A stretch of DNA of 64,000 bases from Sutterella megalosphaeroides (GCF_003609995.1 NZ_AP018786.1:2366001-2430000), one strand, 5' to 3'. Shown: positions 26,498-34,950, counted from the stretch's first letter. Numbers and translations: made by a program. The notes: generated by a model from the letters alone, not told the origin.

Positions 26498-27655
26498 TTA
26501 CTGCGGGAGCTTCCCGGCCACGCCCTTCACGAGCCAGTTCATCGAGAGGAGATCCTTGTCGGTCGGGGTCTGGCCGGCCGCCACGACTTCCTTCCCTTCG
26601 TTCGTGACGACGGGGCCCGTGAACGGATGGAATTCGCGCTTTTCCATGGCGTTGTAGATTTCGCGCATCTTCGCCACGGCTTCCTTCGGAGCCTTGTCGG
26701 AGACTTCGACCACGTCGATCATGTGTTCGGGAGCGCCGCCCCAGAGGTTTTCGGGCTTCCACGTACCGGCGAGCTGCGCGTCGATGCGCTTCGAGTAGTA
26801 CTCGTCCCAGAGGTGCACGACGCCGGCGAGGAGCATCGTCGGGGCGGCCTTCTTCATGGCGGAGTTGTAGGAGATGACCGGAACCTTCGCTTCTTCGCAG
26901 GCGGCGGCGACGGCGGTCGAATTGGTGTGGTGCGTGATGACGTCGCACTTCTGGCCGATGAGCGACTTCGTGGCGTCGCTTTCCTTGCCCGGGTCGTACC
27001 AGGAGGAGGTCCAGACGACGCGAACTTCGATGTTCGGGTTCACGCTCTGAGCGCCGCGCGTGAAGGCGTTGATGCCCTGGAGCACTTCGGGGATCGGGAA
27101 GGCGGCGACGTAGCCGAGGATGTTCGTCTTCGTCGTGGCGCCCGCGAGAATGCCGGCCATGTAGCGGGCTTCGTAGAAGCGGGCCGTGTAGTTGAGGACG
27201 TTCGCGGCGGACTGGTAGCCCGTGCAGTGTTCGAAGTGAACGTCCGGGAATTCCTTCGCCACCTTCATGACGGAATTCATGTAGCCGAACGAGGTCGCGA
27301 AGATGAGCTTGTTGCCCTGCTTCGCGAGGTCGCGCAGAACGCGTTCGGCGTCGGCGTTTTCGGGGATGTTCTCAAGGCACGTGATCTGGATCTTCGAGCC
27401 GTACTTGGCTTCGAGGGCCTTGCGGGCGAGGTCGTGCTGCGAGGACCAGCCTTCTTCGTTGGCGGGGCTCACGTAGATGAAAGCCACCTTGAGGGGGGCG
27501 TCCGCGGCGGGCGCGGCCGAAGCGTTCTTCGTCGCGTCGGCGGCGTCCTTCTTCGGTTCGGCCGCCGGCGCCTTGGCTTCTTCCTTACCGCAGGCCGAAA
27601 GCATCATCGAGAAGGCGCCCGCGAGCGCGAGCTTGAGAGCAGTACGCTTTTGCAT
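26498..27655 (-). CDS. BMP-family ABC transporter substrate-binding lipoprotein (nucleoside-type)
   Basis: A 385-aa lipoprotein: signal peptide with lipobox LSAC (Cys 22), an Ala/Lys/Pro-rich linker to about residue 52, then the BMP (PnrA-like) domain beginning LKVAFIYVSPANEEGWSSQHD, with ATSFGYMNSVMKVAKEFPDV and CDVITHHTNSTAVAAACEEA. BMP proteins bind purine nucleosides or related compounds (some bind riboflavin). It is the last gene of the operon after ATPase and two permeases, separated from them by 114 bp holding a perfect ten-base-pair hairpin (27723-27757). It has its own good ribosome-binding site (AGGAAAA). The ligand is inferred from family only. Confidence 0.88.
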   Translation of the reverse strand: MQKRTALKLALAGAFSMMLSACGKEEAKAPAAEPKKDAADATKNASAAPAADAPLKVAFIYVSPANEEGWSSQHDLARKALEAKYGSKIQITCLENIPENADAERVLRDLAKQGNKLIFATSFGYMNSVMKVAKEFPDVHFEHCTGYQSAANVLNYTARFYEARYMAGILAGATTKTNILGYVAAFPIPEVLQGINAFTRGAQSVNPNIEVRVVWTSSWYDPGKESDATKSLIGQKCDVITHHTNSTAVAAACEEAKVPVISYNSAMKKAAPTMLLAGVVHLWDEYYSKRIDAQLAGTWKPENLWGGAPEHMIDVVEVSDKAPKEAVAKMREIYNAMEKREFHPFTGPVVTNEGKEVVAAGQTPTDKDLLSMNWLVKGVAGKLPQ

Positions 27656-27722
27656 CGTAATGTTTTCCTAAAGAGAAGGGATACAAAGGAAAGAGAAAAC
27701 GGTGTTGTGCTCGATTGTAGAT

Positions 27723-27757
27723 CGAAGGGCGGCCGCGCAAGCGCGAACCGCCCTTCG
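27723..27757. repeat. Stem-loop between permease and binding-protein genes
   Basis: CGAAGGGCGG / CCGCCCTTCG, perfect ten-base-pair stem with an inner GCGC pair. It lacks a T-tract; probably a message-stabilising or processing hairpin that changes the ratio of binding protein to permease. Confidence 0.55.
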
Positions 27758-27769
27758 TTATGGGTCGTA

Positions 27770-28690
27770 TCAGCCGTGCGGTGCGAACGGCTTCCCGAGG
27801 GAAGCGGGCACGTTGAGGCGAATCCACATCGGATTGCGCGAGATGAGCACCAGTACGAGAATCGTTGCGAGATAGGGGGTCATCGACATGAACTGGGGCG
27901 GCACCGAAACGCCCATCCCCTGAAGCGCGAACTGCAGCATCGTGACGCCCCCGAAGAGGTAGGCGCCCACGACGACGCGCGCCGGGCGCCACGTCGCGAA
28001 CGTAACGAGCGCAAGCGCGATCCAGCCGCGGCCCGCCACCATCCCTTCAACCCAGAGGGGCGTATAAACGAGCGAGAGGTACGCGCCCGCAAGCCCCGAC
28101 ATGACGGCGCCGAAAAGGACCGCACCGAATCGGATGAGACGCACGGGATAGCCGAGCGCATAAGCCGACGAGGGCGCCTCGCCCACGGCGCGAAGAACGA
28201 GACCCGCGCGGCTCTTGAAGAGGAAGTACCAGACGCCCGCCATCAAAAGGAGCGCGACGTAGACCATCGGGTGAAGCGAGAAGAAGGCTTCGCCCACGAA
28301 GGGAATCGACTCCAGACCGGGGATCCCGAGCTCGGCGCGCGAGGGAAGCGCCGCCCCCTGCATGGGCTGCCCGACGAAGGCCGAAAGGCCCGCACCGAAA
28401 AGCGCAAGCGCCAGACCCGCCGCGTACTGGTTCGCGTGCATCCCGATCGTGAAGAACGCGAACAGCAACCCGCAAAGGAGCCCCGCGCCCATGCCGGCCA
28501 GGAACCCGAGCGCGAAACTCCCCGTCGCGAGCGTCGTGCCGAAGCCCGCCACGGCGCCCAAGAGCATGATCCCTTCGATGCCGAGGTTGAGCACCCCGGA
28601 CTTCTCGTGAATCAGAATGCCGACGGCGGCGATGAGCAACGGCGTCCCGGCATTGAGGGTCGAGGAAATGATCGAAGCGGCAAGAGACAT
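27770..28690 (-). CDS. ABC transporter permease, YufQ-like (nucleoside-type)
   Basis: A 306-aa inner-membrane permease of the branched-chain/BMP class with about eight to nine spans (for example NAGTPLLIAAVGILIHEKSGV and GLLCGLLFAFFTIGMHANQYAAGLAL). The EKSGVLNLGIEGIMLLGA motif is the family signature. It starts one base after the stop of the preceding permease and pairs with it to form the translocation channel. Together with the double ATPase and the BMP lipoprotein it forms a complete importer, most like the B. subtilis YufNOPQ (NupNOPQ) guanosine/nucleoside transporter. Confidence 0.88.
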   Translation of the reverse strand: MSLAASIISSTLNAGTPLLIAAVGILIHEKSGVLNLGIEGIMLLGAVAGFGTTLATGSFALGFLAGMGAGLLCGLLFAFFTIGMHANQYAAGLALALFGAGLSAFVGQPMQGAALPSRAELGIPGLESIPFVGEAFFSLHPMVYVALLLMAGVWYFLFKSRAGLVLRAVGEAPSSAYALGYPVRLIRFGAVLFGAVMSGLAGAYLSLVYTPLWVEGMVAGRGWIALALVTFATWRPARVVVGAYLFGGVTMLQFALQGMGVSVPPQFMSMTPYLATILVLVLISRNPMWIRLNVPASLGKPFAPHG

Positions 28691-28691
28691 C

Positions 28692-29777
28692 TTATTTGCC
28701 CTCCTTCGAGAAACCCACCCAACGGAGGCGGTAGAAGATCATGGTGTCGCAGGCAAGAATGAAGAAAAGAAGGAGCCCCTGGTAGACCCCGGTGATCGAC
28801 GAGGGAAGCCCGAGTCGGCTCTGGGCGAGTTCTCCCCCGAGGTAAAAGAGCGCCATCACGAAAGCGGCGGGAATGCAGCCGAGAGGCGAAAGACGACCGA
28901 CGAAGGCGACGATGATCGCGGCGAAGCCGTAGCCCGGAGAGATCGTGGGCGTGAGCTGCCCCAAGGGGCCTGCCGCTTCGATGCCGCCCGCAAGGCCCGC
29001 GAGAGCGCCCGAAATGAGCATCGAGGCCCAGATGAGCTGCCCCGGGTGGTAGCCCGCGTAACGCGCGGCAAAGGGAGCCATGCCCGACACCTTGAACTGG
29101 AAGCCGAGCGCCATCTTGTCCATCAGGAGCCAGATGCCGAGCGCGGCGATGAAGGCGAGAAGGGCGCCCGCGTGAAGGCGCGTGCCTTCGACGAGCATCG
29201 GAAGGAGCGCCCCCGAATCGAACAGGCGCGTCTGCGGGAAGCCGAACCCCATCGGGTCGCGCATCGGGCCCTGAACGGCCCAGGCAAGAAGGAGCTGCGC
29301 CACGTAGACGAGCATCAGTGAAACGAGAATTTCGTTCGCGTGGAAGCGGTGACGCAAAAGCGCCGTAAGCGCCCCCCAGAGCGCGCCACCCGCCGCGGAA
29401 GCGAGCATGACGAGGATGACGAACAGAGGACCGCTCGACGCATCCGCCTGCAGGGCGACCCAGCCCCCGGCGATGGCGCCCGCAATGAGCTGCCCTTCGG
29501 CACCGATATTCCAGATGTTCGCCTTGAAGCAGACCACAAGACCGACGGCGCACAGAAGGAGCGGCGTCATCTTGACGCCCACTTCCGTCCAGCCGCGCAT
29601 CGAGTCGAGCGGCGCAATGAAGAACGTGTAAAGCGCGCGCATCGGATCCTGACCGAGCGCCGCAAAGAGCACGAACCCCGTAACGAGGGTGAGGAAGACG
29701 GCCGCGACGGGCGAAACCCAGCGGAGCACCTTCCGGGGTTCCTGGCACGGAACCATCTTGATGGGAAGCTGAATCAT
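28692..29777 (-). CDS. ABC transporter permease, YufP-like (nucleoside-type)
   Basis: A 361-aa inner-membrane permease. After a cytoplasmic N-terminus of about 20 residues come some ten spans; ANIWNIGAEGQLIAGAIAGGW is the family signature matching the NLGIEG motif of its partner. Its ATG overlaps the stop of the ATPase gene (ATGA), showing translational coupling. It is the larger of the two permeases, as in nucleoside and riboflavin-type BMP systems. Confidence 0.88.
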   Translation of the reverse strand: MIQLPIKMVPCQEPRKVLRWVSPVAAVFLTLVTGFVLFAALGQDPMRALYTFFIAPLDSMRGWTEVGVKMTPLLLCAVGLVVCFKANIWNIGAEGQLIAGAIAGGWVALQADASSGPLFVILVMLASAAGGALWGALTALLRHRFHANEILVSLMLVYVAQLLLAWAVQGPMRDPMGFGFPQTRLFDSGALLPMLVEGTRLHAGALLAFIAALGIWLLMDKMALGFQFKVSGMAPFAARYAGYHPGQLIWASMLISGALAGLAGGIEAAGPLGQLTPTISPGYGFAAIIVAFVGRLSPLGCIPAAFVMALFYLGGELAQSRLGLPSSITGVYQGLLLFFILACDTMIFYRLRWVGFSKEGK

Positions 29778-31306
29778 CGCGCGACCTCCGCGTCCTTATC
29801 CTGGGTATTCTTGAAGGAGGATCCCGGCCAGAGGCCCGACATCCAGCGACCGACCTCTTCGACGGAGATGTCGGCCTTGGGAACCGCAGGCGAAAGGTGC
29901 CCGCGGTACATCACCGCAACGCGGTCGGCGATTTCGAAAATTTCGTCGATTTCTTCCGAAACGACGACGATGGCGGCACCCTCTTCGCGAAGACGCATGA
30001 GCGCATTGCGAATGACGGCCGCAGCCCCCACGTCGACGCCCCAGGTCGGCTGATTGACGAGCAGAACGCGCGGGCGGTTGAGGATTTCGCGCCCCATGAT
30101 GAATTTCTGCAGGTTCCCGCCCGAGAGGCTCCCGGCGGCGCGCTTTTCGTTGGGCGTCTTCACGTGGAAGCGCTCGATGACGAGCTGCGCGAAGCGGCGG
30201 GCCTTCTCTTCGAGGATGAAGCCGCCGCGCACAAGGTCGTCGCCCGTGAGGTAGGTGTTCGCCTGAAGCGAAAGTTCCGGCACGGCCGCGTGACCCAAGC
30301 GCTGTTCGGGAGCGTAACGCAACCCCGCCTTGCGGCGCGCCTTCGTGTCGAGGTCCCCGACGGGCTTGCCGAAAAGAAGCACGTCTTCGGGGCGCGTCGG
30401 ATATTCGCCCGAAGCGACCGCCATGAGGCGCGCCTGGCCGTTGCCGGAAATGCCGGCAATGCCGACGATTTCACCGGCGTGCACCGAAAGGGTGGCGTTT
30501 TCCGTGCCGCACACGCGCTCGTTTCCGGGCGTGGTCACCCCCTTCAGTTCGAAGATCACGTCGCCTGGCGTGCCGTTCGCTTCGCGGATCACCGGCGGCT
30601 CCGCGCCGATCATGAGGCGGGCGAGCGACTGCTCGGTTTCCTTCTTCGGATCGACGCTCGTGACGATTTTCCCCGCGCGCAGAACGACGCAACGGTCGGC
30701 GAGTTCGCGGATTTCGTCGAGCTTGTGGGAGATGAAGAGAATCGAAACCCCTTCGGACGCAAGCTGATGAAGCGTGACGAAGAGCTTCTTGACGGCCTGA
30801 GGGGTCAGCACCGACGTGGGTTCGTCAAGAATGAGAAGCTTCGGGTTCGTCATCAGGGCGCGGATGATTTCCACGCGCTGACGCTCGCCCATCGAAAGTT
30901 CCATCACGATCCCGGCCGGATCCACTTCGAGCCCGTAGCGTTCGCCGAGGCGCTTCACTTCCTCGGAAATCTCCGCGATCGACATGGGACGGGTGAGGCC
31001 GAGCGCCACGTTTTCCGCCACGGTGAGCGTATCGAAGAGCGCAAAGTGCTGATGCACCATCGCGATGCCGAGCGAGCGCGCTTCGGCCGGGCTCGCCACG
31101 TCGAGCTTTTTGCCGTCGAAATACACTTCGCCTTCGTCGGGGCGCGTCGCACCGTAGATGATCTTCATCAGGGTCGACTTGCCGGCACCGTTCTCACCGA
31201 GTACGGCGAGCACTTCCCCGGGGTCGATGTCCATCGACACCCCGTCGTTGGCCACGATGCCCGGATAACGCTTCGTGATGTTTCTCAGACTTAAACGTGA
31301 ATGCAT
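29774..31306 (-). CDS. ABC transporter ATP-binding protein with two nucleotide-binding domains (nucleoside-type)
   Basis: A 510-aa double ATPase of the RbsA/YufO class. The first half has Walker A LGENGAGKST, signature LSMGERQRVEI and Walker B LLILDEPTSVL; the second half has a degenerate Walker A (GISGNGQARLM) but an intact signature LSGGNLQK, the usual arrangement for this class. The ATG at 31306 follows GGAGG; the in-frame extension upstream has no ribosome-binding site. It is the first gene of the operon, and its ribosome-binding site lies in the 3' arm of a perfect hairpin (31319-31341), suggesting translational control. Confidence 0.88.
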   Translation of the reverse strand: MHSRLSLRNITKRYPGIVANDGVSMDIDPGEVLAVLGENGAGKSTLMKIIYGATRPDEGEVYFDGKKLDVASPAEARSLGIAMVHQHFALFDTLTVAENVALGLTRPMSIAEISEEVKRLGERYGLEVDPAGIVMELSMGERQRVEIIRALMTNPKLLILDEPTSVLTPQAVKKLFVTLHQLASEGVSILFISHKLDEIRELADRCVVLRAGKIVTSVDPKKETEQSLARLMIGAEPPVIREANGTPGDVIFELKGVTTPGNERVCGTENATLSVHAGEIVGIAGISGNGQARLMAVASGEYPTRPEDVLLFGKPVGDLDTKARRKAGLRYAPEQRLGHAAVPELSLQANTYLTGDDLVRGGFILEEKARRFAQLVIERFHVKTPNEKRAAGSLSGGNLQKFIMGREILNRPRVLLVNQPTWGVDVGAAAVIRNALMRLREEGAAIVVVSEEIDEIFEIADRVAVMYRGHLSPAVPKADISVEEVGRWMSGLWPGSSFKNTQDKDAEVAR

Positions 31307-31318
31307 GCGCGATAAGCA

Positions 31319-31341
31319 CCTCCGTCTTTTCGTAACGGAGG
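31319..31341 (-). promoter_or_regulatory. Hairpin masking the ribosome-binding site of the BMP-type operon
   Basis: In the mRNA CCUCCGU pairs perfectly with ACGGAGG around a nine-base loop, and the 3' arm contains the GGAGG Shine-Dalgarno of the ATPase gene. Upstream leader (31342-31500) holds further stems, including ACAACG / CGUUGU enclosing about 75 nt with a GCCG-GGUU-CGGC hairpin. This looks like a riboswitch or other translational switch; no known class was recognised. Confidence 0.55.
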
Positions 31342-31602
31342 GTCCTGGAGGGAGTAAGCATGAACGGACTGCAAATCGCAACAACGACAAAGGGGGCTCG
31401 GCCAATCCCGACTCTCCGAACGGATGAGACGGCGACTGAAGCCGAACCCGGCAGTAGACGTTGTAACGGTGCCTGGCCCATGAAAAATTGCAGGCATTTT
31501 AGCCGAGAAGACATCGCACCGCTGAGAATTTTCACTCCCCGCGAGCGCTTTTTCGCGGTTTCGTGTCCAATCCCATGTTTATGGTATTTTGAAACCGCAC
31601 CC

Positions 31603-31631
31603 TTGATCTTTTGCTTTTCAGAGGATATAGT
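31603..31631 (+). promoter_or_regulatory. Promoter of tRNA-Arg/tRNA-Ser genes
   Basis: TTGATC and TATAGT separated by exactly 17 bp, ending 14 bp before the tRNA-Arg gene. Confidence 0.65.
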
Positions 31632-31645
31632 TCGTTTTCTCTGAA

Positions 31646-31722
31646 GCGGCTGTAGCTCAGTTGGATAGAGTACCTGGCTACGAACCAGGGGGTCGTGGGT
31701 TCGAATCCTGCCAGCCGCGCCA
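31646..31722 (+). tRNA. tRNA-Arg(ACG), copy 1
   Basis: 77-nt cloverleaf with acceptor GCGGCTG / CAGCCGC, D-loop GCTCAGTTGGATAGAGT, anticodon stem CCTGG / CCAGG with loop CTACGAA (anticodon ACG, wobble A to inosine), T-arm GTTCGAAT and an encoded CCA. The same 77 nt occur again at 43966 and 44071. Confidence 0.97.
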
Positions 31723-31828
31723 AGTTTTTTCAATCTTCCTCTTCATCGAAGACGGAACGCCTCGGGTTCCACGGAGGGTTGAACGTTACGGCGAGCCTCG
31801 ACCGCTCCCGTTTCGTACGAGATGCTGC

Positions 31829-31920
31829 GGAGAAGTGGCAGAGAGGTCGAATGCACACCCCTGCTAAGGGTGCAGGTCCGAATAAGGGCCTCGGGGGTTC
31901 GAATCCCCCCTTCTCCGCCA
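31829..31920 (+). tRNA. tRNA-Ser(GCT)
   Basis: 92-nt class-II tRNA: acceptor GGAGAAG / CTTCTCC, anticodon loop CTGCTAA (GCT), long variable arm (CAGGTCCGAATAAGGGCCT), T-loop GTTCGAATC and encoded CCA. It lies 106 bp after tRNA-Arg and is probably cotranscribed. Confidence 0.96.
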
Positions 31921-31928
31921 TAAACATG

Positions 31929-31960
31929 AAACCCCGTGCTTTGAAAGTGCGGGGTTTTTT
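31929..31960 (+). terminator. Terminator after tRNA-Ser(GCT)
   Basis: AACCCCG / CGGGGTT stem followed by six T. Confidence 0.8.
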
Positions 31961-32050
31961 GTTGTCTCCAGGATTTACAAGACTTTCTTCTCCCTGCACC
32001 CTCGCGATCTTTCGGTCGTGAACAGGCGTTTTTCGACCGAATTTCAGCAG

Positions 32051-32099
32051 CCCTGTGGGAAAAATTGTGGGAAAAAATGCTCCGGATTTTCCCACAGGG
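32051..32099. repeat. 13-bp perfect inverted repeat (CCCTGTGGGAAAA)
   Basis: CCCTGTGGGAAAA at 32051-32063 and its exact complement TTTTCCCACAGGG at 32087-32099, with a further direct copy of GTGGGAAAA in the 23-nt spacer. It sits between the tRNA terminator and the NUDIX gene terminator, in otherwise empty sequence. No T-tract follows on either strand. Confidence 0.6.
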
Positions 32100-32146
32100 C
32101 GAGCACCCGCTCCGCATCAAAGCCCCGAGCGCTCCCGGCCCCGAAA

Positions 32147-32176
32147 GCAAAACGCCCCGCGACGAATCGCGGGGCG
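32147..32176 (-). terminator. Terminator after NUDIX hydrolase gene
   Basis: On the minus strand CGCCCCGCGA / TCGCGGGGCG, ten-base-pair stem with a four-base loop, then TTTTGC. Confidence 0.8.
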
Positions 32177-32205
32177 CGGGATGCCTCTACGGAGTTGCGG
32201 CTTCG

Positions 32206-32805
32206 TTATCGGAGGCCGCGCAGCTTGCTCTCCGTCCAAAAGAGCGCCACGATCGTCTTCACGTCGGTGATGCGACCGTCGCGCGCCATGGCGAGCGCTT
32301 CCTCAAGGGGCACGCGCACGACTTCGAGCCATTCGCCGTCGTCGAGCTCCTGCGCCCCTTCGGTGAGACCTTCCGCAAGAAAGACCGCAATGTGTTCGTT
32401 GCTGTAGCCGATCGCGTTGTGAAGCGTCCCGAGCGAACTCCAACGCTCGGCGGCGACGCCGCACTCTTCCTTCAGTTCGCGCTGCGCGCAGACGAGTTCG
32501 GACTCGTTCGGGTCGAGTTTCCCCGCGGGAATTTCCCAGAAGCTGCGCTTCATCGGGTGGCGCCACTGGCGCTCGAGGAGGATCGAGCCGTCTTCGTAAA
32601 GCGCCACGATCGCGGCCGCTCCGGGGTGCGTGAGAAAGAGGCGCCGGCCGGGCGCCCCATCGGGAAGGCGAATCTCTTCGCGCACGAGGTGCATGAAGCG
32701 ACCGTCAAAAAGCGTCTCTTCGCCCACGGTCGTTTCGGCGAGCGGATCGTCGACGCGTTCGGCGCGGGGCGCGGGATTCAAAAGCGGAAATCGGCTGGCG
32801 GTCAT
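32206..32805 (-). CDS. NUDIX hydrolase, ADP-ribose pyrophosphatase-like
   Basis: A 199-aa cytoplasmic pyrophosphatase. The NUDIX box (G-x5-E-x7-REU-x-EE-x-GU) is seen as GKLDPNESELVCAQRELKEECGV-type sequence in the middle, preceded by LLERQWRHPMKRSFWEIPAG, which marks the ADP-sugar pyrophosphatase (NudF/YffH) branch. The N-terminal VGEETLFDGRFMHLVREEIRLPDG dimer domain also fits. It has a good ribosome-binding site (GAGGAA). Probably removes free ADP-ribose or similar nucleotide sugars. It is divergent from nnr, another nucleotide-repair gene. Confidence 0.88.
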   Translation of the reverse strand: MTASRFPLLNPAPRAERVDDPLAETTVGEETLFDGRFMHLVREEIRLPDGAPGRRLFLTHPGAAAIVALYEDGSILLERQWRHPMKRSFWEIPAGKLDPNESELVCAQRELKEECGVAAERWSSLGTLHNAIGYSNEHIAVFLAEGLTEGAQELDDGEWLEVVRVPLEEALAMARDGRITDVKTIVALFWTESKLRGLR

Positions 32806-32960
32806 CGGTGTTCCTCGTTCGGTCGGGTGAAACGTTCGAGCGAGTATAGCGCCCGAAGGGCCGAGCCAAAACGCGACAAAAGCTCGGCCCCCCGCGGCCC
32901 GTTAGAATACGGGCTTCGAAAGTCCATTTGACGCGGCCTCTCGACCGCATCTTGAAACTC

Positions 32961-34424
32961 ATGAGCAAAACGATTCTCAACGCGGACGAACTGCGTTCGC
33001 TCGAAGAAAGAAGCGCCAACCAACTCGGCGCCGATCAACTGATGCGTCGTGCGGGCGCGGCCGCGGCCGATCTTGTCGAAGCCCGTTCTCCGGGGCGTCG
33101 CGTGACCCTTCTTGCGGGTCCGGGCAACAACGGGGGCGACGCCGTTGCGTGCGCTCTCGAACTGAAGCGTCGCGGGTTCGACGTGCAGCTCGTTCTCCCG
33201 ACGGGCGAACCCCGCTCGGAACTCGCGCGCACGATGCTCGCCGAGTGGCGCGCCGCGGGCGGCACGACGGAACGCGACCCCTACATGACGGAAAAGGCCG
33301 ACTGCGTGGTCGACGGCCTCTTCGGCACGGGCCTCGAAAAGCCCGTTTCGGGCGAAGCGCTCGACGCCGTGCTCTGGTTCAACGAACGTCAGGCCTTCAA
33401 AGTCGCACTCGACCTCCCCTCCGGGCTCAACGCCGCCACGGGCAACTGGGTGGGCACGATTCCGGGGTGCCGCGCCGACGTGACGATCGCGTTTCTCTCC
33501 GTCAAGGCGGGCCTCTACATGAACGAAGGCGCGGACGCCGCGGGCGAAGTCGTTTTGGCCGAACTCGACGTGTCGATGCCGCTCTCGAACCTCTCGGTCG
33601 CGGAGACGGACGAATTCGAGCACGTGCTCGCTCCGCGCAACAAGAATTCCCACAAGGGCACCTACGGGCACCTCGCCGTCGTGGGCGGCGACCGCGGGCA
33701 CGTGGGCGCCGCGCTCCTTGCCGCCCGAGCGGGTCTCGTGACGGGTGCGGGCACGGTGACCGCCGAACTTCTCGCCGACAATGCGCCCGCGCTCGATCCG
33801 GCGATGCCCGAACTCATGCTCTCCGAGTCCCCCGTCGACTTCTCGGCCTTCACCGCCGCCGTGATCGGCCCGGGTCTCAGCACGTCGGACGAAGCCAAGG
33901 CGCGCCTTTGGGCGGCGCTTGACGCGGAAAAGCCCCTTGTCATCGACGCGGACGCGCTCAACCTCATCAGCGCCGACCTGAAGTTGCAGGACCGGCTCCT
34001 TGCCCGCCGCGCGACCACGGTTCTCACCCCGCACGAAATGGAAGCCGCCCGGATGCTGCGACGCGACCTCAAGGGTGTCACCGTCGACCGCGTCGCCGCC
34101 GCGCGAGAGCTCGCCGTGCAGTCCGGAGCGATCGTCGTTCTGAAGGGCCCGGGCACGGTCGTCTCGCTTCGGAGCTCCCGCACCTGGATCAATCCGACGG
34201 GCTCGCCCATGCTCTCGACCGCCGGGAGCGGCGACGTGCTCGCGGGCATGATCGGGGCGCTCCTCGCTCAGAAGTTCGACGCCGTCGAATCGGTGCTTGC
34301 CGCCGTCTATCTGCACGGGCTTTCGGCCGAAGGGCGTTTTGCGGGGTTCCTCGCGGGCGACATCGCCCCCGCGGCCGCCCGCATCCTTGAGAAGATGCGC
34401 GGCGAACGCGTGCGTCGCTTCTGA
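32961..34424 (+). CDS. nnr: Bifunctional NAD(P)H-hydrate epimerase / ADP-dependent NAD(P)H-hydrate dehydratase
   Basis: A 487-aa repair enzyme that restores NAD(P)H damaged by hydration. The N-terminal YjeF_N epimerase domain (residues 1 to about 205) shows LAGPGNNGGDAVACALEL and DCVVDGLFGTGLEKPVSG; the C-terminal dehydratase domain has the ribokinase-like fold with HKGTYGHLAVVGGDRGHVGA, VLTPHEMEAARML, VLKGPGTVVSL and the nucleotide-site STAGSGDVLAGMIGALLAQ. The ATG at 32961 fits the family N-terminus better than an upstream in-frame TTG. Followed by a terminator at 34478. Confidence 0.93.
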   Translation: MSKTILNADELRSLEERSANQLGADQLMRRAGAAAADLVEARSPGRRVTLLAGPGNNGGDAVACALELKRRGFDVQLVLPTGEPRSELARTMLAEWRAAGGTTERDPYMTEKADCVVDGLFGTGLEKPVSGEALDAVLWFNERQAFKVALDLPSGLNAATGNWVGTIPGCRADVTIAFLSVKAGLYMNEGADAAGEVVLAELDVSMPLSNLSVAETDEFEHVLAPRNKNSHKGTYGHLAVVGGDRGHVGAALLAARAGLVTGAGTVTAELLADNAPALDPAMPELMLSESPVDFSAFTAAVIGPGLSTSDEAKARLWAALDAEKPLVIDADALNLISADLKLQDRLLARRATTVLTPHEMEAARMLRRDLKGVTVDRVAAARELAVQSGAIVVLKGPGTVVSLRSSRTWINPTGSPMLSTAGSGDVLAGMIGALLAQKFDAVESVLAAVYLHGLSAEGRFAGFLAGDIAPAAARILEKMRGERVRRF

Positions 34425-34477
34425 CCTCTTCTGACGTTCCGACGCCGGCTCCGCCCGCGAATCGGAACACCTTGACG

Positions 34478-34502
34478 AAAAGCGCCCTTGCGGGCGCTTT
34501 TC
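34478..34502 (+). terminator. Terminator after nnr
   Basis: AAAAGCGCCC-TTGC-GGGCGCTTTT, perfect ten-base-pair stem-loop with T-tract. Confidence 0.88.
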
Positions 34503-34784
34503 TGCTTTTCAGGGTTTGGGTTCAAGTGCGAGCCTGCGTTGCAAGAGCCCGAAGCACTTTTCGACCCCGTCCGTTTCGGCGGACGACGCTTGAAATCGGT
34601 CGGATCGGTCTGTCGAATGTAACAAAATTTGTCTTTTGTGGGCGATTTATCCTAGGCATTATCCCTTAGGCACTTTAGGAATAAGGGATTTGTCGGATTT
34701 GCCCTGAAATTTCCATCCTACAGCCTGTTACAGGTTTCATATCTCGGAAAACCCTAAGAGGGGGACCCTCGGCTATAGTGAACC

Positions 34785-34895
34785 CACGGCGCGATGTTGG
34801 GTGAATGCAGCGCGTCGTGTTTCTCCTGATAAGGTTGAAAGAAAAATTGAGGGTTGGCCTCGCGAGCGCTGGGAAACGTTCGCGAGGTTTTTTTT
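34785..34895 (+). ncRNA. Candidate small regulatory RNA (~110 nt)
   Basis: No coding sequence fits this stretch, but it has the parts of an independent sRNA gene. A -10-like TATAGT is at 34774-34779. The predicted transcript opens with a stem CACGGCGCG / CGCGTCGTG (34785-34793 with 34811-34819, one G-T pair), followed by an A/U-rich single-stranded stretch that begins UUUCUCCUG (34820-34828), complementary to AGGAG-type ribosome-binding sites. It ends in a strong intrinsic terminator, CCTCGCGA / TCGCGAGG plus eight T (34858-34895). nnr already has its own terminator, and the LysR gene runs the other way. No -35 is visible; palindromes at 34662-34688 and 34724-34734 may bind an activator. Confidence 0.6.
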
Positions 34896-34950
34896 CGTCC
34901 GAAATCGGGCGACCTCCCGTCCGAAAGGAGAAGCCTGCAAGGTCGGACGG

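Noticed and set aside
31194-31733. 179-codon minus-strand frame across the tRNA-Arg gene and the ABC leader
   Set aside because: Its N-terminal part is translated tRNA (a known annotation artefact giving AAGRIRTHDPLVRSQ-type sequence). The same occurs at 43946-44245.
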